A DNA stretch of 10,082 nucleotides, from assembly GCA_022704645.1 (NCBI GenBank), contig JAKJGA010000057.1, forward strand, positions 1-10,082. The letters are read 5' to 3'. Under the pieces are notes generated by a model. It ran no database searches. It was not told the origin of the DNA and saw nothing but the letters and a program-made list of their open reading frames with translations. Shown in pieces: positions 5,764 through 10,082 of this stretch (its first letter is position 1; each line of letters opens with the position of its first letter). Position numbers and translations under genes: made by a program. The DNA comes from Spirochaetota bacterium (GTDB lineage: Bacteria; Spirochaetota; UBA4802; JAFGJZ01).

Positions 5764-7804
5764 AGATTAAACCTTGAGTTCTGATTTCAGGAGCAGCAAG
5801 CAATTCGGATAATTTAAATTCAAAAACAACTGTATCCGGCTTACTTTCGGCAACAATTTCGCCTTTCTTAACATTAACAGATTTAACTTCGGCTCTAATT
5901 TTCCCAATTTTCAATTTTGATATATTTTTGACAGTAAGCGAATTTTTGTTTGTTTTCTCCGAAAATAATAAATATTCCTCACCGCCGACGATGTGCTTTA
6001 ATGAAACCGAATAACCATTGGCACCGGCAACTTTTTTCCAGCTGATATTTAAAGGTTTGTCAGAAGCCGAATCAAAAACCAAACCCTCTGAAGGAGAAAT
6101 AATTACCGGAGGCTGCAGACTATCCGGAATTCTAAAATCTTCAATCTTACTTTCAGCGGATATACTTTCATCGCCTGCTAAAAGAAATACTCTCCAAAAA
6201 TATTTTCCAGGATTATTTATGTTTATATCAGAATATCTTTCTATTGAAGTTGAAGAATAAATAATATCCTTAAAATTATTGTCCCTGGAAATCTCTATTT
6301 TATATAACGAGCCTATATTTTTATCGCTCCATCTGAAACGCAACAATCCCATGCTCGCAATATGTCCCGGACGCGGAGAAACCAGTTGAATATCAAAAGA
6401 ATCTACAATATTTATTTCGCGCACTTCAGAAAATTCTGATTCCTTTCCTTTGGAATCTATTGCAGCAACACGCCAATAATATTTGCCGGCTGATGTGTCC
6501 AAAGGCAGAACTTCCGTATTTGATGCAATTTCCTTTGAAAAGATCTTTTCTGCAAAATATGAATCCTTCGCAATGTCTATTTTATATTTCTTCGACGAAG
6601 ACTTCCAGTTGAATCTTATTTTACCTGTTTTAACGGCAGAAACTGATACTTTAGCCATATCAAGCGGAGAAATTAAATCGGGCGGAAATAAATTCTCATG
6701 CTTTACTGTAGTAAACGAAGACACTCGTGAATCAATAAAACCGCCTGAATAATCAGCTCTGACATTCCAGTAATATTTACCTTCAGAAAGAAGCTCTAAA
6801 GAAATAAACCGGGATGAAGTTTTCAATGACTTGACGACGTCTTTCATCATAGGGTCGGAGGCTATTGTTACATCAAACGAGACTGCATATTCTGCACCTG
6901 ACCATTTAGCCATAAAAGCCGGTTCAGAATTGCTGACGAGCACCTTGGAATTATTTTCAGGATAAACTGCCTTAACCGGAGTATCCGATATAACAGAAAA
7001 TCTTCTGATTTCAGATTTGTTATTTTTGTCTACAACCCGCCAGTAGTAAGTTCCTTCACGCAATGCTGTAATTGAACTGCCTTTGGAAGGAATGGTTCTA
7101 TAAATTGCGGAAAAATTTCTTGCCCTGGAAATTTCAATAACCGGCGAATCAGCTCCTTCAAAATTAAATGAAACATTACCCTTATCTGCAACTGTAATAA
7201 TTTTTTCACTATCAGCCGGAGATTTCAAGAGAATTGTCTTATCTTCTATTTTCGCCAGTCCGTCCGAAAAAACATATGATTTTGCATCAGAAAGTACACC
7301 GGCCGAATCTACATCAGCTGAACCGCCTGAAATTTCTGCAGACACATTGCCGGAGTCTTTTGTTACACTGAGTCTTCCATTCTTTAAACCAAAGGATGTT
7401 TTATCTGCTTTAACACTGATAGCCAGGGTACCTTTTTTTACAGATATATTTCCGCTTTCGAAATTAACTTTGAGAGTAGAACCTTCCTTAATTATAATAA
7501 TCATGGAATTGGCATCTATGTCAATCTCACCGCCGTCTTTAAATGTAACTACTGCGCTTGAATCATCATCTGTTCGTATCGAATCATAATTAAAAAGAGG
7601 CGAATGATTTGAAAGCTCTTCCCAAACGGAATTATCCGAGTAACGTCTCTGAGCAATTCTTTTTCTGAAAGTTATCGATGCAATAGCGTTTTTTTCATCT
7701 CTGAGCATATGAGAATTTATGTCAAGATATAGAAGATACGCGCAAAAAGCAATTATTGCTCCGCTAATACATACAACAAAAAAATCTTTATTTAACAATC
7801 GCAT
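5753..7804 (-). CDS. Membrane-anchored periplasmic FecR-domain protein with Fn3-like repeats
   Basis: The 683-residue product starts with a short basic end and an uncleaved-looking membrane segment (about residues 7-27), placing the rest in the periplasm. A FecR domain spans about 55-130, with VWEELSNHSPLFNYDSIRT and DDDSSAVVTFKDGGEIDID as its typical strands. A strand-rich linker leads to about five fibronectin-III-like repeats of 91-98 residues. Four end in YYWRV, YYWNV, YYWRV and YFWRV (near 253, 344, 442 and 535); a fifth, degenerate one lies at about 565-645. FecR domains occur both in sigma-factor regulators and in envelope proteins; there is no ECF sigma gene here. The ATG at 7804 is preferred because the membrane segment follows it directly. 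It lies 17 bases inside the cyclase gene with only a weak AAGAAG before it, suggesting coupling. An ATG at 7849 would add 15 residues. The specific function is unknown. Confidence 0.88.
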   Translation of the reverse strand: MRLLNKDFFVVCISGAIIAFCAYLLYLDINSHMLRDEKNAIASITFRKRIAQRRYSDNSVWEELSNHSPLFNYDSIRTDDDSSAVVTFKDGGEIDIDANSMIIIIKEGSTLKVNFESGNISVKKGTLAISVKADKTSFGLKNGRLSVTKDSGNVSAEISGGSADVDSAGVLSDAKSYVFSDGLAKIEDKTILLKSPADSEKIITVADKGNVSFNFEGADSPVIEISRARNFSAIYRTIPSKGSSITALREGTYYWRVVDKNNKSEIRRFSVISDTPVKAVYPENNSKVLVSNSEPAFMAKWSGAEYAVSFDVTIASDPMMKDVVKSLKTSSRFISLELLSEGKYYWNVRADYSGGFIDSRVSSFTTVKHENLFPPDLISPLDMAKVSVSAVKTGKIRFNWKSSSKKYKIDIAKDSYFAEKIFSKEIASNTEVLPLDTSAGKYYWRVAAIDSKGKESEFSEVREINIVDSFDIQLVSPRPGHIASMGLLRFRWSDKNIGSLYKIEISRDNNFKDIIYSSTSIERYSDININNPGKYFWRVFLLAGDESISAESKIEDFRIPDSLQPPVIISPSEGLVFDSASDKPLNISWKKVAGANGYSVSLKHIVGGEEYLLFSEKTNKNSLTVKNISKLKIGKIRAEVKSVNVKKGEIVAESKPDTVVFEFKLSELLAAPEIRTQGLIYVK

Positions 7805-9680
7805 ATTTTTCTTCTTTGGAATTAGGATCAAAAGATTTAAGCGGAACATATTTTATTCCAACATATTCTCTGAGTTCTTTTAGAGTCCTTGGTCCCTTTG
7901 TGTCGCTCTTTCTGGAAATGACGGCATATATCTGCTGCGGATCCTTTTTGCCCTTCACTGTTATTTTTTCCATCGGTGTGCAAAGATAAAGATCTTTCAC
8001 AAGATTATATGAATCACTCGAAATCAGAATATCCGTGCAGAAAGGCTTATTGAGTGACTCTATCCTTGACGCAAGATTAACAGTATCACCGATAACCGTA
8101 TACTCCATTCTGTCATGAGAACCTATCTGACCGGCAAGAACAGGTCCGGTATTTATACCGCATCCGATATTTATCACAGGCCTTTTAGCGCTTCCTCTTC
8201 CCTTGTTAAATCTTATAAGAGCTTCTCTCATCATAAGCGCACTCTCAACCGCATTCGCAGTATCATTTCCCCTGGAAATAGGAGTTCCCCAAACTGCCAT
8301 TATCGCATCGCCGATAAATTTATCAACAACTCCGTTTGTCTGATTTACGCATTCAACCATGAGACTCATATACTCATTTAAAAAATCAACGACTTCTTCC
8401 GGCTGAAGATTTTCAGAAATAGAAGTAAAAGAACGTATATCCGAAAAAAAGACTGCTGCGGTTTTTCTTTCTCCGCCCAGCTTAAGTTCATTTTTAAGAA
8501 TCATATCAGCGATTTCTTTGTTCACAAATTTACCGAAAGCATCTTTCATTTTTTCACGTTCGGCAAGTCCCCTTGCCATATCTTCAAAAGATTCAGAAAG
8601 AATACCAATTTCGTCGCGGGATTTCGATTTTACAGAAATGTCAAATTTACCATTTCTTATTTCGTTTGAAATAGATACAAGTTTGCGGATAGGCTTGGTT
8701 ATTGTCTTAGAAAAAAAGTAGATAAACAGAATTGCAAGATTAAGCACGATGATGGCAATCAGAATCGTCTGGCGCTGAAGTTTGCGGACCATTCCGAATG
8801 CCTGATCTTTCGAAACTATCGAAATAACTCCGGTATCGGAAAAACCCGTTTTGTTATAAGCACCAATCCATGTTTTTGAACTGGAATCAATGTACTCGAT
8901 TTTTTCCGCATTAATGCTGCTTGATGTCATCCTCTTGACAATCGGGAGATCCGCAACGGAATTGTTTTCGATGACCATTTTTTTATCATAATGAGCAAGA
9001 AGCTCTCCCTTTCCGTTTACAAGAAATGATTTGATAAGATCAGGCGATTTTACTGCATCATAAATTTTATCAGTTGAAACCATCATACACATAGCGGCTC
9101 GGCTGTCCGATTCATATGGAATAATTATTCCTATTACACCTCTTCCAAAATAGGAAGAAAGATTCAGGGCAAAATCCGCACCATTAATCGAACTGAAAAC
9201 ACTTTCTTTTTCGGAATCCAGTATCTTTGAAAAAATATCAGAATCAAGTCCGGCATCTGCCAGAAATATTTCATTGTAAAGCTTCTTTGTTTCCTTGACT
9301 GAACTCTTTTCTTTACTAAGTATTCCGATATAAATCATATTCGGATCTCTTTTGAAAAGAAGAGAAGAAAAAAGCGCTGAATCATTTTCCTGATCCGGAA
9401 GGTTTTTACCGGAAGAATTGCTGCTGCGATCTTCCTTTACAGCAAGAATCGCTATTTTACTTTTTTCTATAACCGAAAGAAAATCTGATTTAACCTTTTG
9501 TGAAATAAGATTCGCATTCTGTATCGTGTTACTCTCAATATTTCGTTCACTGTCTGAAGTAAATAGATATGTTGAAATATACGTCAAAAGCGAAAAAGAG
9601 AGAATAATAACAAGCGAGATGATGAATATCATCTTTAAGCTTATAGGAATCATGAAACGCTTTTTTTTAATATCTGCCAT
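7788..9680 (-). CDS. Membrane sensor class III adenylate cyclase (HAMP)
   Basis: The predicted reaction is ATP to cAMP plus pyrophosphate, controlled by an extracytoplasmic sensor. The 630 residues contain a first membrane helix (about 15-37), an extracytoplasmic region (about 40-300) with a Cache-like look, a second helix (304-324), HAMP (325-377, TKPIRKLVSISNEI), a transducer helix (about 377-395) and the catalytic domain (about 405-590). Key residues are all present: metal-binding D414 (FFSDIRSFT) and D458 (DKFIGD), adenine-selecting K454 and T528 (YTVIGDTVNLASR), and transition-state N535 and R539. Lys plus Thr marks the class IIIb pattern and favours ATP over GTP. A Lys/Glu-rich tail (590-630) follows. 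The ATG at 9680 has GGTG four bases upstream, fitting the 3' part of a Shine-Dalgarno; Met10 lacks a site. It is the first gene of the operon with the FecR and barrel genes. Its ligand is unknown. Confidence 0.95.
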   Translation of the reverse strand: MADIKKKRFMIPISLKMIFIISLVIILSFSLLTYISTYLFTSDSERNIESNTIQNANLISQKVKSDFLSVIEKSKIAILAVKEDRSSNSSGKNLPDQENDSALFSSLLFKRDPNMIYIGILSKEKSSVKETKKLYNEIFLADAGLDSDIFSKILDSEKESVFSSINGADFALNLSSYFGRGVIGIIIPYESDSRAAMCMMVSTDKIYDAVKSPDLIKSFLVNGKGELLAHYDKKMVIENNSVADLPIVKRMTSSSINAEKIEYIDSSSKTWIGAYNKTGFSDTGVISIVSKDQAFGMVRKLQRQTILIAIIVLNLAILFIYFFSKTITKPIRKLVSISNEIRNGKFDISVKSKSRDEIGILSESFEDMARGLAEREKMKDAFGKFVNKEIADMILKNELKLGGERKTAAVFFSDIRSFTSISENLQPEEVVDFLNEYMSLMVECVNQTNGVVDKFIGDAIMAVWGTPISRGNDTANAVESALMMREALIRFNKGRGSAKRPVINIGCGINTGPVLAGQIGSHDRMEYTVIGDTVNLASRIESLNKPFCTDILISSDSYNLVKDLYLCTPMEKITVKGKKDPQQIYAVISRKSDTKGPRTLKELREYVGIKYVPLKSFDPNSKEEKYAIVK

Positions 9681-9701
9681 ACCGCACCAAAATATTGTTC
9701 G

Positions 9702-9730
9702 ATTTTATATAGAGTCAGAAAAATAATCAA
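9702..9730 (-). promoter_or_regulatory. Candidate promoter of the cyclase-FecR-barrel operon
   Basis: On the minus strand, TTGATT (9730-9725) and TAAAAT (9707-9702, five of six -10 positions) are separated by exactly 17 bases. Transcription would start near 9695, about 15 bases before the cyclase ATG, leaving room for the GGTG ribosome site at 9688-9685. A perfect TTGACA lies further upstream (9766-9761), but its best -10 (TATATT, 9739-9734) is 21 bases away, too far for a standard promoter. Confidence 0.5.
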
Positions 9731-9778
9731 TCCAATATAACTACTTACACCAAAAACGAGTGTCAAGCACGAATTGCC

Positions 9779-10082
9779 CTAAAAACACCGTCCGGTTTTT
9801 ATTTTTGAGCACGATGATGTTCCCTGGCCGCATCTATAGCATATTTCATTCGGAAGAATACCTTCTTCAAAATATTTTTTGATATTGTCCATTGTTGTCC
9901 TGGCAATATTTTCCAGAGCTTCTTTTGTAAAAAAAGCCTGATGAGCAGTTATAAGCACATTCGGAAACGTAAGAAGCCGCGCCAGAATATCATCATCAAT
10001 CACACTGTCTGAGTAATCTTCAAAAAAGTAATCGCTTTCTTCCTCATAAACATCAAGACCGGCATAACCTACTCTTTTCTGC
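9779..10082 (-). CDS. ldhA: D-lactate dehydrogenase (fermentative, LdhA type), C-terminal part
   Basis: The enzyme reduces pyruvate to D-lactate with NADH in the cytoplasm, recycling NAD+ in fermentation. Only the last 100 residues are in the window; the 5' part lies beyond the right edge. The fragment closely resembles the end of E. coli LdhA: GLDVYEEESDYFFEDYSD, then NVLITAHQAFFTKEAL with the catalytic His (fragment residue 47, in AHQAF), then the last helix TTMDNIKKYFEEG. DVYE-x-E followed by FFED separates it from other 2-hydroxyacid dehydrogenases. Where the E. coli protein ends soon after PNELV, this one has PNEI followed by about 20 residues with four cysteines (C81, C84, C91, C99; CX2C-X6-C-X7-C). 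The stop is TAG at 9781-9779; I see no strong terminator before the cyclase promoter. A GTG at 10003 in this frame is internal, because the conserved sequence continues upstream to the edge. Confidence 0.9.
   Translation of the reverse strand, partial: QKRVGYAGLDVYEEESDYFFEDYSDSVIDDDILARLLTFPNVLITAHQAFFTKEALENIARTTMDNIKKYFEEGILPNEICYRCGQGTSSCSKIKTGRCF

Noticed and set aside
7730..7804. Lipoprotein signal in the FecR protein (Cys in the N-terminal hydrophobic segment)
   Set aside because: The residues before the Cys (I-A-F-C) do not fit even a relaxed lipobox, and the hydrophobic stretch continues past it as expected for a membrane anchor.
5753..7804. FecR protein as a classical iron-responsive sigma regulator
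   Set aside because: There is no ECF sigma factor gene, no cytoplasmic anti-sigma region before the membrane segment, and no TonB-dependent receptor in the window.
9734..9766. Perfect TTGACA (9766-9761) with TATATT (9739-9734) as the cyclase promoter
   Set aside because: The spacer is 21 bases, outside the usual 16-18; at 17 bases the -10 is TAGTTA, a poor match.
9750..9778. Terminator for ldhA just after its stop
   Set aside because: Only a three-base stem (GTG/CAC) near a short T-run can be formed; too weak to call.
9779..10003. GTG at 10003 as the start of a small separate protein
   Set aside because: The same frame stays open and matches D-lactate dehydrogenase upstream to the window edge, so the GTG is an internal Val codon.

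Overview
The window looks like a chromosomal piece of a spirochaete, most likely Treponema-like. I infer this from the run rplM-rpsI-recX-alaS, from a periplasmic FecR/fibronectin-III-like protein encoded next to a class III adenylate cyclase, from protein similarity recalled by eye, and from the moderate, rather AT-leaning base composition. No rRNA or other taxonomic marker is present, so the assignment is provisional.

Left part (1-4295, + strand): a promoter and leader precede rplM (L13) and rpsI (S9), a closely spaced ribosomal-protein pair that ends at a strong intrinsic terminator with a UUCG loop. Next come recX (RecA modulator) and alaS (alanyl-tRNA synthetase), which overlap by 20 bases. 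The ribosomal genes and alaS have clear Shine-Dalgarno sequences; recX has none.

Middle (4296-4356): a short convergent gap with a GAAA-loop hairpin. Its U-tract lies on the minus strand, so it mainly terminates the leftward operon.

Right part (4357-9680, - strand): three genes that overlap end to start and are probably co-transcribed from a promoter near 9702-9730. In transcription order they are: (i) a membrane sensor adenylate cyclase (extracytoplasmic sensor domain, HAMP, class III catalytic domain with all key residues); (ii) a membrane-anchored periplasmic protein with a FecR domain and about five fibronectin-III-like repeats, four of them ending in a Y[YF]W[RN]V motif; (iii) a secreted protein with one similar repeat, two IPT/TIG-like domains and a C-terminal outer-membrane beta-barrel. 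Together they could form a chain across the envelope, from outer-membrane barrel through periplasmic scaffold to inner-membrane cAMP-producing sensor. This is the most interesting element of the window, and its function is inference.

Right edge (9779-10082, - strand): the C-terminal 100 residues of a fermentative D-lactate dehydrogenase (LdhA type) with an unusual four-cysteine tail. I saw no mobile elements, CRISPR arrays, tRNA or rRNA genes.
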